A stretch of DNA of 55,705 nt from Streptacidiphilus melanogenes (GTDB taxonomy: Bacteria; Actinomycetota; Actinomycetes; Streptomycetales; Streptomycetaceae), in the NCBI RefSeq assembly GCF_000787835.1, contig NZ_BBPP01000034.1, positions 33,848 to 89,552 of the forward strand, read 5' to 3'. The translations under genes and the position numbers were made by a program. A model generated the notes under the pieces. It was given only the letters and a program-made list of their open reading frames with translations, did not search any database and was not told where the DNA came from. Below, piece by piece: positions 11,533 through 19,320 of the stretch. Position 1 is the first letter of the stretch; each line of letters begins with the position of its first letter.

Positions 11533-11605
11533 TCCCCCATAGCTCAATTGGCAGAGCAGCCGACTGTTAATCGGCAGGTTATTGGTTCGAGTCCAATTGG
11601 GGGAG
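11533..11605 (+). tRNA. tRNA-Asn(GTT), copy 1
   Basis: A 73-nt cloverleaf. The acceptor arm TCCCCCA (11533-11539) pairs with TGGGGGA (11598-11604), discriminator G. D-arm AGCTC...GAGC and T-arm GGTTCGAGTCC are standard. The anticodon loop CTGTTAA has GTT at 11566-11568. The 3' CCA is not encoded. Confidence 0.97.
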
Positions 11606-11634
11606 CGCGGCACCGATGCGGTGCCCAAGTGCAG

Positions 11635-11707
11635 TCCCCCATAGCTCAATTGGCAGAGCAGCCGACTGTTAATCGGCAGGTTATTGGTTCGAGTCCAATT
11701 GGGGGAG
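11635..11707 (+). tRNA. tRNA-Asn(GTT), copy 2
   Basis: Identical in sequence to the copy 102 bp upstream, with anticodon GTT at 11668-11670. The 29-nt spacer contains a small hairpin (GCACCGATGCGGTGC). Probably co-transcribed and processed from one precursor. Confidence 0.97.
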
Positions 11708-11755
11708 CCTCTCCTCGGCGCGCGAGGCGCGCTGTTCCCTCCGATCCTGGTCCAC

Positions 11756-12340
11756 ATGGACCAGATGACGGAAACCCTTCCCGGCCCGTTGCAGCAGCTC
11801 GCCCGCAGCGCGTGGCAGGTGCTGCTGGTGCTCGGCGTCCTCACCATGCTGCTCGGCGTCGCGGCACTGGCCTGGCCCAAGGCGACACTGACCGTCGTCG
11901 GCGTGCTGTTCGGCCTCTACCTGGTCATCGCGGGTGTGCTCCAGCTCGTCGCGGCCTTCGGCACGCACGTGTCGACGGGTCTGCGGGTGATGGCCTTCAT
12001 CAGCGGTGCGATCTCGATCCTGCTGGGCCTGTTCTGCTTCCGTGGCGCGCTGGAGTCGATCCTGCTGCTGGCGCTGTGGATCGGCATCGGCTGGCTGTTC
12101 CGCGGGATCACGCACCTGATGGCCGCGGCCTCCGACCCGTCCATGCCCGCCCGGGGCTGGCAGATCTTCGCGGGCGTGCTGACCGCGATCGGCGGCGTCA
12201 TCGTCGTGGTCTGGCCTTTCCACTCGATCGTCGTGCTCACGGTCTTCACCGGGATCTGGTTGCTGGTCATGGGCTTGATCGAGATCGTCACCGCGTTCCA
12301 GGTGCATCACCGGGCGAAGTCGATCCCGCAGGGGATGTGA
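11756..12340 (+). CDS. HdeD family (DUF308) membrane protein
   Basis: A 194-residue integral membrane protein with six hydrophobic spans in three similar pairs, e.g. VLLVLGVLTMLLGVAAL, LTVVGVLFGLYLVIAGVLQL, GAISILLGLFCF and GLIEIVTAF. This internal repetition is characteristic of HdeD/DUF308. E. coli HdeD contributes to acid resistance at high cell density; function here is inferred only from the fold. The ATG at 11756 begins 49 bp after tRNA-Asn copy 2, with another ATG 9 bp further on, and no clear separate promoter, so read-through from the tRNA transcript is plausible. Confidence 0.85.
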   Translation: MDQMTETLPGPLQQLARSAWQVLLVLGVLTMLLGVAALAWPKATLTVVGVLFGLYLVIAGVLQLVAAFGTHVSTGLRVMAFISGAISILLGLFCFRGALESILLLALWIGIGWLFRGITHLMAAASDPSMPARGWQIFAGVLTAIGGVIVVVWPFHSIVVLTVFTGIWLLVMGLIEIVTAFQVHHRAKSIPQGM

Positions 12341-12439
12341 CAGCAGGGGATATGACAGGGATGCGAGCCGGCCATCCCGGTATCCGGGTGGGCTCGGTAC
12401 CAGGATGAAAACCCTCTGGTTCGGCCGGACGGCCGGACC

Positions 12440-12445
12440 TAGCCT
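12440..12445 (+). promoter_or_regulatory. Putative -10 hexamer for a leaderless dienelactone-hydrolase mRNA
   Basis: TAGCCT lies 6 nt before ATG 12452 with no Shine-Dalgarno sequence in between. Confidence 0.45.
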
Positions 12446-12451
12446 CGAGGC

Positions 12452-13177
12452 ATGACCGCTGAGAAGATCACCACCGACCGGATCGACATCCCGGTCGCCG
12501 ACGGCACGTCCATGGGTGGGTACCTGGCCCGTCCTGCCGGGACGGGAGAGCACCCCGGCGTGGTCGTCGCCATGGAGCTGTTCGGCGTCGACGCGCACGT
12601 CCGCGGGATCTGCGAGGACCTTGCCCGGCGCGGCTTCGCCGCTCTGGCTCCCGACTTCTACCACCGCGTCCAGCCCGGCGCGGACCTTCCGCACGACGAG
12701 GCCGGGCGGGCCCGCGGCTTCGAGCTGCTGCCGCAGCTGACCCGCTCGGACGTGGTGGCCGACGCCGCCGCTGCCCTCGCCGCGCTGGAGTCGTTCGGCG
12801 CGGGCCCGGGCGGCATGCTCGGCCTGAGCGCCGGCGGGCACCTCACCTATCTGGCCGCGACCGCGCTCGACGTCCCGAACGCCGTCGTCTGCTACGGCGG
12901 CTGGCTGACGGGCAACCCGGACCTCCCGGTCACCGGGCCCGAGCCGACCCTCGCCCTGACGCCCAAGATCTCCGGTCGGCTGCTCTACCTGGTCGGCGCG
13001 GAGGATCACGTCATCGGTGCCGAGGAGCAGCGCGAGATCGCCGTCGCGCTGGAGGCGGCGGGGGAGCGGCACGCGTTCGTCGCCTACCCCGGCGCGGGCC
13101 ACAGCTTCCTGCGCTCCGACTCCCCGGCCGTCGAGGACGCCTTCACCCGCATCGACGCCTGGCTGCGGGGCGAGTGA
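12452..13177 (+). CDS. Dienelactone hydrolase family protein
   Basis: A cytosolic alpha/beta-hydrolase of 241 residues. The DLH family opens the lactone ring of dienelactones in chlorocatechol breakdown, but many members have other substrates. Visible elements are the oxyanion region VVVAMELFGVDAHVRGICEDLARRG (positions about 36-60), the nucleophile elbow GLSAGGH and the catalytic His in YPGAGHSFL near the C-terminus; the acid is probably in GAEDHVI. The nucleophile is Ser where classical DLHs use Cys (GxCxGG), which suggests esterase or carboxymethylenebutenolidase-like activity rather than true DLH. No aromatic-degradation genes flank it. Confidence 0.83.
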   Translation: MTAEKITTDRIDIPVADGTSMGGYLARPAGTGEHPGVVVAMELFGVDAHVRGICEDLARRGFAALAPDFYHRVQPGADLPHDEAGRARGFELLPQLTRSDVVADAAAALAALESFGAGPGGMLGLSAGGHLTYLAATALDVPNAVVCYGGWLTGNPDLPVTGPEPTLALTPKISGRLLYLVGAEDHVIGAEEQREIAVALEAAGERHAFVAYPGAGHSFLRSDSPAVEDAFTRIDAWLRGE

Positions 13178-13197
13178 GCCCCACCAGCCCCACCGTC

Positions 13198-14082
13198 CTA
13201 GGCCGCGAGGGCGTGGAGCATTCCGTGCAGGCCCGGTAGGGCCTCGCGGTCGGCCCGCCAGACGGCGCGCAGGTGAAGGCGCGGCTCGGCGCCCGGCGCC
13301 GGAAGGCGGACCAGGGCGCCCGAGGCCAGCTGCTCCCGGACGGCGGACTCCGGGAGCAGTGCGATGCCGAGGCCGCGCTCGGCGCAGGCGCGGGCGACGG
13401 CGATGCCGCCGGTGGGAACCCGCTGGACCGTGCGGCCGAGCAGCCGCTCCCCGGCCAGGTGGAACGAGCAGGCCCGGGGGCCGACCAGCAGCTGCTGGTC
13501 GCGCAGGTCCTCCAGGGAAAGCGGGTCGTGGTCGTGCAGGGGGTGGCCGGGGGCGGCGACGAGCGCCAGCGGAAGGTTCGCCAGGTCCAGATGGTCCAGC
13601 TCTGCGGGCGGCAGGGCGAAGCCCAACCCGCCCAGCGGGCCGGGGGAGTCCAGGATCACCGCCGCGTCCAACGCTCCGGCCGCGACCGCGGCGAGCAGCC
13701 CGTCGCGGTCGGGGAGGGTGTGCAGGGCGACGTGGACCTCGGGCCGCCGCTCCGCGAGCCGGGTCAGCGTGCCCGGCCCGTCGGCGGCGGCGTCGGCCTC
13801 CAGCACGCCGAGGCGCAGCTCGGGCCGCTCGGTCACCGCGTCCTGCCGTGCCTCCTCGGCCGCGTCCAGCAGCCGCCGGGCCCATGGCAGGAGCCGCCTT
13901 CCGGCCGGTGTCAGCGTCATCCCGCGCGGTGTGCGGGCGAAGAGCGGGACGTCCAGCGACTGCTCCAGCTCCCGTATCCGCTCGGCGACCGAGGACGGTG
14001 CGAGCCGGAGTGCTTTCGCCGCGTTCGCGACGGTGCGGTGCGCGGCGACGGCCTCCAAGGCACGGAGTTGGCGCAGTTCCAC
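13198..14082 (-). CDS. LysR family transcriptional regulator
   Basis: A 294-residue LTTR. The N-terminal winged helix-turn-helix is ELRQLRALEAVAAHRTVANAAKALRLAPSSVAERIRELEQ, described here only by its ends (residues 2 to about 42). The remainder is the effector-binding domain with ELRLGVLEADAA and a predicted ligand pocket. It is transcribed away from the GH30 gene across a 197-bp divergent gap that could hold a shared control region. The effector is unknown, and it is uncertain whether it controls the glycosidase, which has its own LacI-type and DasR-like sites. Confidence 0.9.
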   Translation of the reverse strand: MELRQLRALEAVAAHRTVANAAKALRLAPSSVAERIRELEQSLDVPLFARTPRGMTLTPAGRRLLPWARRLLDAAEEARQDAVTERPELRLGVLEADAAADGPGTLTRLAERRPEVHVALHTLPDRDGLLAAVAAGALDAAVILDSPGPLGGLGFALPPAELDHLDLANLPLALVAAPGHPLHDHDPLSLEDLRDQQLLVGPRACSFHLAGERLLGRTVQRVPTGGIAVARACAERGLGIALLPESAVREQLASGALVRLPAPGAEPRLHLRAVWRADREALPGLHGMLHALAA

Positions 14083-14231
14083 GTCGGATCCCCGATCGTT
14101 CGGCTACCCGGCATGGTACGTGCGGCTGTCGGGGTCACTGCCGGACCCGGATCATGACAGTTCATCAAGTGCAGGAACCCCCCGGGGGAGCCGGGGCATC
14201 TGCCCGACCTGCACTCCAACAAGTAGACACA

Positions 14232-14245
14232 GGAGAGCGCTCTCC
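14232..14245. promoter_or_regulatory. LacI-family-type operator upstream of the GH30 gene
   Basis: GGAGAGCGCTCTCC is a perfect 14-bp palindrome centred on the CG typical of LacI-family operators; the streptomycete CebR box GGGAGCGCTCCC is close to it. It lies 35 bp before the GH30 start codon. Confidence 0.65.
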
Positions 14246-14256
14246 AACCTCTTGAC

Positions 14257-14266
14257 GGTCTAGACC
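14257..14266. promoter_or_regulatory. DasR-like dre site upstream of the GH30 gene
   Basis: GGTCTAGACC is the perfect core of the DasR-responsive element (TGGTCTAGACCA); the flanks differ at one position (C before it, A after it). It lies 14 bp before ATG 14280, where binding would block initiation. DasR is the GntR-family sensor of N-acetylglucosamine metabolism in streptomycetes. Confidence 0.65.
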
Positions 14267-14279
14267 ATACGGGAGTTGA

Positions 14280-16202
14280 ATGCGGCGGCGTTCCAGTCCA
14301 TCCGCCCCCACGCGAAGGGCTACGCCCATGCGGTCCATGCGGTCGAGAAGACTGCCCGCCCTGCTCGCCGGAGCGCTCGCCGCCTCCGGACTCCTGCTCG
14401 CCTCGCCCGCCGCCACCCCCAGCGCCCACGCGGCGGGCCCGACCGTGAACATCTGGCTGACCACGACCTCCGACTCCGGGGGACGGACCGTCACCAGGGG
14501 GCTGCAGCAGCAGACCCCGATCTCCTTCTCCTCCGGGTCCGGCAGCTCCGCCGCCACCGTCAGCGTCGACGAGAACACCCGCTACCAGCAGTTCACCGGC
14601 GCCGGGGCCTCGTTCACCGACACCGCCGCCTGGCTGATGAACAGCAGCGGCGCGCTCAGCACCGCCACCCGCAACGCCGTGATGACCAACCTGTTCGACC
14701 CGGTGAGCGGCATCGGCCTGGACTTCCTGCGCAACCCCATGGGCGCCTCGGACCTGGCCCGGTACAACTACACCTACGACGACATGCCGAGCGGCCAGAC
14801 CGACCCCTCGCTCGCGGACTTCTCCGTCGCGCACGACCTCGCGGACGTGCTGCCGCTCACCAAGCAGGCCGAGCAGCTCAACCCGAGCCTGAAGGTGATG
14901 GGCACCCCGTGGACCGCGCCGCCGTGGATGAAGGACAGCGGCGCCTACAGCCAGGGCTGGCTCCAGTCGCAGTACTACGCCGCCTACGCGCAGTACTTCG
15001 TCAAGTACATCCAGGCCTACCAGGCCCAGGGCGTCCACATCGACTACGTCTCCCCGCAGAACGAGCCCACCTGCTGCAGCGGCTACCCCTCGATGCAGTG
15101 GAACGCGAGCGGGCTCGACTACTTCACCGGCACCGACCTGCTGCCGGCCTTCCACGCCGCGGGCCTGAGCACCAAGGTCCTGGCGCTGGACTGGAACTGG
15201 GACGACTACGACAGCTACGCCGCGCAGACCGTGAACGACGCGGCGGTTCTGGGCGACCCGCTCTTCGGCGGGATCGCCTGGCACGGCTACAGCGGCGACC
15301 CGACCGAGCAGACCACCGTCCACAACCAGCACCCGAACGTGGACGCCTTCGACACCGAGCACTCCGGCGGCACCTGGATCGCCAACCAGCAGCAGGAGGA
15401 CATGCAGAACATCGTCGACTACACCCGCAACTGGGGGAAGTCGGTGGTGAAGTGGTCGCTGGCGGTGGACCAGAACATGGGGCCGCACAACGGCGGCTGC
15501 GGCACCTGCACCGGGCTGATCACCGTGCACAACGGCGACGCGCGCAGCGGCCAGGTGGACTACAACATCGAGTACTACGACCTCGGCCAGCTGACCAAGT
15601 TCGTCAAGCCGGGCGCCTACCGGATCGACTCGACCGCCAGCAGCGCCGTGCCGAACGTGGCCTGGCTCAACCCGGACGGCTCCAAGGCCGTGGTCGCGTA
15701 CAACGCCACCGGGGGCTCCGAGCCGTTCACGGTCAACTGGGGAGGGCAGCACTTCACCTACACCCTGCCCGCGCAGACCAGCGCGACCTTCACCTGGACG
15801 GGGACGGCCGCGGGCGCGCCGACCGGGCAGATCACCGGTTACGGCGGCAAGTGCGTCGACGTCGCCGGCGGGAACAGTGCGAACGGCACCGCGGTGCAGC
15901 TCTACGACTGCAACGGCACGGCCGCGCAGGTGTGGACCGTGGCCGCCGACGGTTCGCTGCAGGCGCTCGGCAAGTGCATGGACGTCGCCGGCGGCGGCAC
16001 GGCCAACGGGTCGCAGATCCAGCTCTACGACTGCAACGGCACCGGCGCGCAGCAGTGGCAGGCCCGGTCGGACGGCTCGGTGGTCAATCCGCAGTCGGGC
16101 CGCTGCCTGGACGCCACCGGCCCGAGCTCGGCCAACGGCACGAGGCTGCAGATCTGGGACTGCACCGGCGGGGCCAACCAGAAGTGGACCTTGCCCGGCT
16201 AG
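14280..16202 (+). CDS. Secreted glycoside hydrolase family 30 with C-terminal ricin-type CBM13
   Basis: An exported glycosidase of about 640 residues. The N-terminus has a long basic region and a signal peptide ending near AHAAG. The GH30 (beta/alpha)8 catalytic domain spans about residues 55-440: the acid/base Glu is E262 in SPQNEP and the nucleophile E360 in DTEHSGG. A beta-sandwich side domain follows, then a CBM13 lectin domain from about residue 517 with three QxW-type repeats (AQVWT, AQQWQ, NQKWT). GH30 enzymes act on glucosylceramide, beta-1,6-glucan or glucuronoxylan; this layout fits a fungal or plant wall beta-glycanase, but the specificity is not certain. A later ATG (14328 or 14337) would give a more compact signal peptide. 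Two operators sit upstream. Confidence 0.93.
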   Translation: MRRRSSPSAPTRRATPMRSMRSRRLPALLAGALAASGLLLASPAATPSAHAAGPTVNIWLTTTSDSGGRTVTRGLQQQTPISFSSGSGSSAATVSVDENTRYQQFTGAGASFTDTAAWLMNSSGALSTATRNAVMTNLFDPVSGIGLDFLRNPMGASDLARYNYTYDDMPSGQTDPSLADFSVAHDLADVLPLTKQAEQLNPSLKVMGTPWTAPPWMKDSGAYSQGWLQSQYYAAYAQYFVKYIQAYQAQGVHIDYVSPQNEPTCCSGYPSMQWNASGLDYFTGTDLLPAFHAAGLSTKVLALDWNWDDYDSYAAQTVNDAAVLGDPLFGGIAWHGYSGDPTEQTTVHNQHPNVDAFDTEHSGGTWIANQQQEDMQNIVDYTRNWGKSVVKWSLAVDQNMGPHNGGCGTCTGLITVHNGDARSGQVDYNIEYYDLGQLTKFVKPGAYRIDSTASSAVPNVAWLNPDGSKAVVAYNATGGSEPFTVNWGGQHFTYTLPAQTSATFTWTGTAAGAPTGQITGYGGKCVDVAGGNSANGTAVQLYDCNGTAAQVWTVAADGSLQALGKCMDVAGGGTANGSQIQLYDCNGTGAQQWQARSDGSVVNPQSGRCLDATGPSSANGTRLQIWDCTGGANQKWTLPG

Positions 16203-16239
16203 GCCGTTCAATCACCCGGGCACGAGCCCTTTCGAGTGA

Positions 16240-16275
16240 AAAACGCTCCGTGGTGCAGGCACCACGGAGCGTTTT
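16240..16275 (+). terminator. Bidirectional intrinsic terminator after the GH30 gene
   Basis: Arms 16240-16256 and 16259-16275 form a perfect 17-bp stem bounded by AAAA on the left and TTTT on the right. It can stop GH30 transcription, and leftward transcription past the tRNA gene. Confidence 0.92.
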
Positions 16276-16343
16276 CGCTAACGTACAGGCAGGTCTCATT
16301 CGCCTGCCCCTCCACCTGCGTGGAGTCGGAGGTGGAGTCGGAG

Positions 16344-16417
<74 letters not shown>

Positions 16418-16563
16418 TCGTTCCGTGCATCGCGCCGCGTGCACGTGTGTTGTGCGTGCGTTGCGGTCATCAGCACGAGCGGCCCTGCGAAGGGGCCGCT
16501 CGCCGCAGCATAGCTGGTGAGACGTTGTCCGTGCGCGCGGGGTTCCATCCTTCAGGAGCGAGA

Positions 16564-17004
16564 TCAGTCCTGACGCCGCGCCTGGTCGAGCATTCGTTGC
16601 AGAAGATCGCGGAGCTGGAGCCGCTCGTCCTGGCTGAGCGCGGCCAGCGGTTCCCTGGCGAAGTTGAGCGAGGCGCGGAGCTCGGCCGTGGCCGCGCTGC
16701 CCGTCTCGGTGGCGGCCACGCGCTTGATCCGGCGGTCCTCGGGGTCCGCCTGCCGCTCGACGAGGCCGCGGGCCTCCAGGCGGTCGACGATGCCGGTGAT
16801 GTTGGAGGGCTCGCAGCTGAGCGTCTGGGCGATCTGGCGCATGGGCAGCGGCCCGCGGCGCAGCAGGCCCAGCACCTTGGCCTGGGCGCCGGTCAGGGAG
16901 CGGGCGGCCGCGGCCTCCTCGTACTCCTTGTGGAAGACGCCCACCAGCGCGGCCATCAGGTCCACGACCTCGGGCGTGAGCGGATCGGGTTGCTCCTCTT
17001 GCAT
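16564..17004 (-). CDS. MarR family transcriptional regulator
   Basis: A 146-residue winged-helix repressor. The DNA-binding core is LPMRQIAQTLSCEPSNITGIVDRLEARG with the wing VERQADPEDRRIKRVAAT; flanking helices form the dimer interface. It is divergent from an NADP-dependent oxidoreductase gene 93 bp away, and an inverted repeat lies between them, so it probably represses that gene and itself until a small hydrophobic or electrophilic ligand binds. The last residues (MLDQARRQD) show no extra domain. Confidence 0.92.
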   Translation of the reverse strand: MQEEQPDPLTPEVVDLMAALVGVFHKEYEEAAAARSLTGAQAKVLGLLRRGPLPMRQIAQTLSCEPSNITGIVDRLEARGLVERQADPEDRRIKRVAATETGSAATAELRASLNFAREPLAALSQDERLQLRDLLQRMLDQARRQD

Positions 17005-17059
17005 GCCTCCTAGGCTACCTGAATATTTGACAAGCTGAACCTTTCTCGTCCACCGTTAC

Positions 17060-17072
17060 TTGAGTACCTCAA
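17060..17072. promoter_or_regulatory. Candidate MarR operator in the divergent promoter region
   Basis: TTGAG-TAC-CTCAA is a perfect 5-3-5 inverted repeat in the 93-bp gap between marR and the oxidoreductase gene. TTGACA at 17027 on the plus strand could be a -35 box, but no matching -10 at normal spacing is clear. Confidence 0.55.
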
Positions 17073-17097
17073 ACTTCCACTCGAAAGTGATCACCTC

Positions 17098-18120
17098 ATG
17101 GCCGAGCAGACCCTCCCCGCCGCCGCCCGCGAGTGGCAGCTGGCCGCCCGCCCGCAGGGCTGGCCGACGCCCGCCGACTTCGCGCTGGTCGAGAAGCCCG
17201 TCGCCGCCCCGGCCCCCGGCCACATCCTGGTCCGCAACGAGTTCCTCTCGGTCGACCCCTACATGCGCGGCCGGATGAACGACGTGAAGTCCTACGCCCC
17301 GCCGTACCAGCTCGGCGAGGCCATGCAGGGGGGCGCGGTCGGCCGTGTGGTGGCCTCCGCGGCCGAGGGCTTCGAGGTCGGCGACGCGGTGCTGCACGGC
17401 CTCGGCTGGCGCGAGTACGCCGACGTGCCGGCCGCCCACGCGGTCAAGGTCGACGCACAGGCCGCGCCGCTGCAGGCCTACCTCGGCGTGCTCGGCATGC
17501 CGGGCCTGACCGCCTACGCCGGGCTGCTGCGGGTCGGCGGGCTGAAGGAGGGCGACGCCGTCTTCGTCTCCGGCGCGGCCGGGGCTGTCGGCAGTGTGGT
17601 CGGCCAGATCGCCAAGCTGCGCGGCGCCTCGCTCGTGGTCGGCAGCGCCGGCTCGGACGAGAAGGTCGGCAAGCTGGTCGAGGAGTACGGCTTCGACGCC
17701 GCCTTCAACTACAAGAACGGCGACATCGCGGGCCAGCTCGGCAAGGCCGCGCCCGAGGGCATCGACGTCTACTTCGACAACGTCGGCGGTGAGCACCTCG
17801 AGGCCGCGATCGGCGCCCTGAACGTGCACGGCCGAGCGGTGCTGTGCGGGGCCATCGCCCAGTACAACGACACCAACCCGCCGGCCGCCCCGCGCAACCT
17901 GGTGCAGGTGATCGGCAAGCGGCTGACCCTGGCCGGCGTGCTGGTCGGCGACCACTACGACCTCCAGCCCGAGTTCGTCGCCGAGGTCGGCGGCTGGCTG
18001 CGCGAGGGCGGGCTGCGCTTCGAGGAGACGGTGGTGGACGGCTTCGAGAACGCCGTCGACGCCTTCCTCGGCATGCTGCGTGGCGCCAACACCGGCAAGA
18101 TGCTGGTCCGGCTGGGCTGA
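17098..18120 (+). CDS. NADP-dependent medium-chain oxidoreductase (zinc-independent MDR, prostaglandin-reductase/CurA-like)
   Basis: A 340-residue cytosolic enzyme of the MDR superfamily. The N-terminal GroES-like part reads PAPGHILVRNEFLSVDPYMRGRM, the nucleotide-binding motif is SGAAGAVGSVVGQIAKLRGA and the NADP-specific region is VGSAGSDEKVGKLVEEYGFDAAF (near residue 185). The YFDNVGGEHLEA and GRAVLCGAIAQYND segments are family hallmarks. The zinc-binding cysteines of alcohol dehydrogenases are absent. Members reduce activated C=C bonds of enones, so detoxification of electrophiles is likely, under the divergent MarR repressor. Confidence 0.9.
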   Translation: MAEQTLPAAAREWQLAARPQGWPTPADFALVEKPVAAPAPGHILVRNEFLSVDPYMRGRMNDVKSYAPPYQLGEAMQGGAVGRVVASAAEGFEVGDAVLHGLGWREYADVPAAHAVKVDAQAAPLQAYLGVLGMPGLTAYAGLLRVGGLKEGDAVFVSGAAGAVGSVVGQIAKLRGASLVVGSAGSDEKVGKLVEEYGFDAAFNYKNGDIAGQLGKAAPEGIDVYFDNVGGEHLEAAIGALNVHGRAVLCGAIAQYNDTNPPAAPRNLVQVIGKRLTLAGVLVGDHYDLQPEFVAEVGGWLREGGLRFEETVVDGFENAVDAFLGMLRGANTGKMLVRLG

Positions 18121-18409
18121 GCGGGGCAAAAGTCTGACCATCGGTCATCCCATGCGACCACTCGGGCGGATCAGCGCGCCGTCCGGGTGGTTGTGCTGGA
18201 CGAGGGCTCCGGCGGGGCCGCTGAGCGGTACCGTTTCTCCACACGGCCCCGGTCTCGACGACGGGTCAGGTCTCGCGCGGGTTTATCGCGGCCCGTGAAG
18301 GGTAGTCGTCAGCCCATAGCAGGAATTACCGCAACAAAACGGACACACCGTCACCAGGCTGGCGCGAGACCGCTGGGGAAGGCGCCCCTCGCACCACACT
18401 GGAGGTCCG

Positions 18410-18904
18410 GTGACGACTCGTGGAGTTCTCTACGTGCACTCCGCGCCGCGCGCGCTCTGCCCGCATGTGGAGTGGGCCGTGGCCGGCGTGCTCGGCCAGC
18501 GGGTGAGCCTGGACTGGATCCGCCAGCCGGCCGCATCCGGCGCCTGGCGCGCCGAGCTGTCCTGGCAGGGTGCGCCCGACACCGCCTCCCGCCTCGCCTC
18601 CGCCCTGCGCGGCTGGCAGCTGCTGCGGTTCGAGGTCACCGCAGAGCCGACCACGGGCACCGAGGGCGAGCGCTTCTCCAGCACCCCCGACCTCGGCATC
18701 TTCCACGCCGTCATCGGCGTCCACGGCGACATCATGATTCCCGAGGACCGGCTGCGGGCCGCGCTGCTGCGCGCGCGGCTCGGCGAGGGTGAGCTCGAGT
18801 CGGAGATCGTCCGGCTCCTGGGCAAGCCCTGGGACGACGAGTTGGAGCCCTTCCGGTACGCCGGTGAGGGCGCGCCGGTCCGCTGGCTGCACCAGGTGGT
18901 CTGA
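18410..18904 (+). CDS. DUF3145 domain-containing protein
   Basis: A 164-residue soluble protein that fits DUF3145 over its whole length (TTRGVLYVHSAPRALCPHVEW at the N-terminus; GKPWDDELEPFRYAGEG near the C-terminus). The family is conserved in actinobacteria and of unknown function. In Streptomyces, as I recall, it sits beside fabF, so a link to fatty-acid metabolism has been assumed. Here the protease and TetR genes separate it from fabF. GGAGG 4 nt before GTG 18410 supports the start. The 289-bp gap upstream shows no recognisable element. Confidence 0.85.
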   Translation: MTTRGVLYVHSAPRALCPHVEWAVAGVLGQRVSLDWIRQPAASGAWRAELSWQGAPDTASRLASALRGWQLLRFEVTAEPTTGTEGERFSSTPDLGIFHAVIGVHGDIMIPEDRLRAALLRARLGEGELESEIVRLLGKPWDDELEPFRYAGEGAPVRWLHQVV

Positions 18905-19155
18905 CCGCGGCGGAACCGATCGCACGGCTGACACGTCGAACTGTTCAGAGACTTTCCAGATATTCCACCCGGTTGGGGGCCCCCGGTCGGGGGGAGTGCG
19001 CGCTGACGCGCGCCGCCCCCGTGCGCCGATGATCCAAGCCCGCTCATGGCGGATGACTTGCCCGGGTATGCCCTCGATGTCGCACGGCGGATGACCTGGG
19101 TCCGACCGATATGCGTGCCGTCGCGTTCATTTGGCGGACGGTCAGCTCGGTGCGT
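18905..19155. other. Intergenic region before the S53 protease gene
   Basis: Contains GC-rich hairpin sequence (GGGGGCCCCC near 18976 and CGCGCTGACGCGCG near 19000) that may terminate the DUF3145 transcript. No supported gene was found. Confidence 0.5.
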
Positions 19156-19185
19156 CCGGGAAGTGAAGACTGTATTCACTCCCGG
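19156..19185. promoter_or_regulatory. Inverted repeat upstream of the S53 protease promoter
   Basis: AGTGAA (19162-19167) and TTCACT (19175-19180) flank a 7-bp spacer, and CCGGG/CCCGG extend the symmetry outside with one unpaired A. It lies about 36 bp before the putative -35, a suitable place for an activator site or operator. Confidence 0.45.
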
Positions 19186-19220
19186 TGGTGTCAGGGTGGA
19201 AAACAACCCCCAAGGGACCC

Positions 19221-19250
19221 TTGCGTTGCAAATCCGAGCCCGTGTAGACA
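19221..19250 (+). promoter_or_regulatory. Putative promoter of the S53 protease gene
   Basis: TTGCGT (19221-19226) and TAGACA (19245-19250) are separated by 18 bp, a good vegetative-type promoter. Transcription would begin near 19257, leaving a leader of about 65 nt. Confidence 0.6.
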
Positions 19251-19320
19251 TCCCCAGGGGGCGTTCGAACAAACTCTGTCGCTCCCATTCCTCTGACGGA
19301 CCTTCATCCTGGGAGTCGTC

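Noticed and set aside
11533..11707. tRNA-associated integration site (attL/attR) from the duplicated tRNA-Asn
   Set aside because: Both copies are complete genes only 29 bp apart with no integrase or phage genes between or beside them.
12452..13177. Part of a chloroaromatic degradation pathway
   Set aside because: The nucleophile is Ser instead of Cys and no catechol dioxygenase or cycloisomerase genes are nearby.
13917..16211. A 764-codon minus-strand frame opposite the GH30 gene
   Set aside because: Antisense shadow; the plus-strand frame has catalytic residues, signal peptide and CBM13 repeats.
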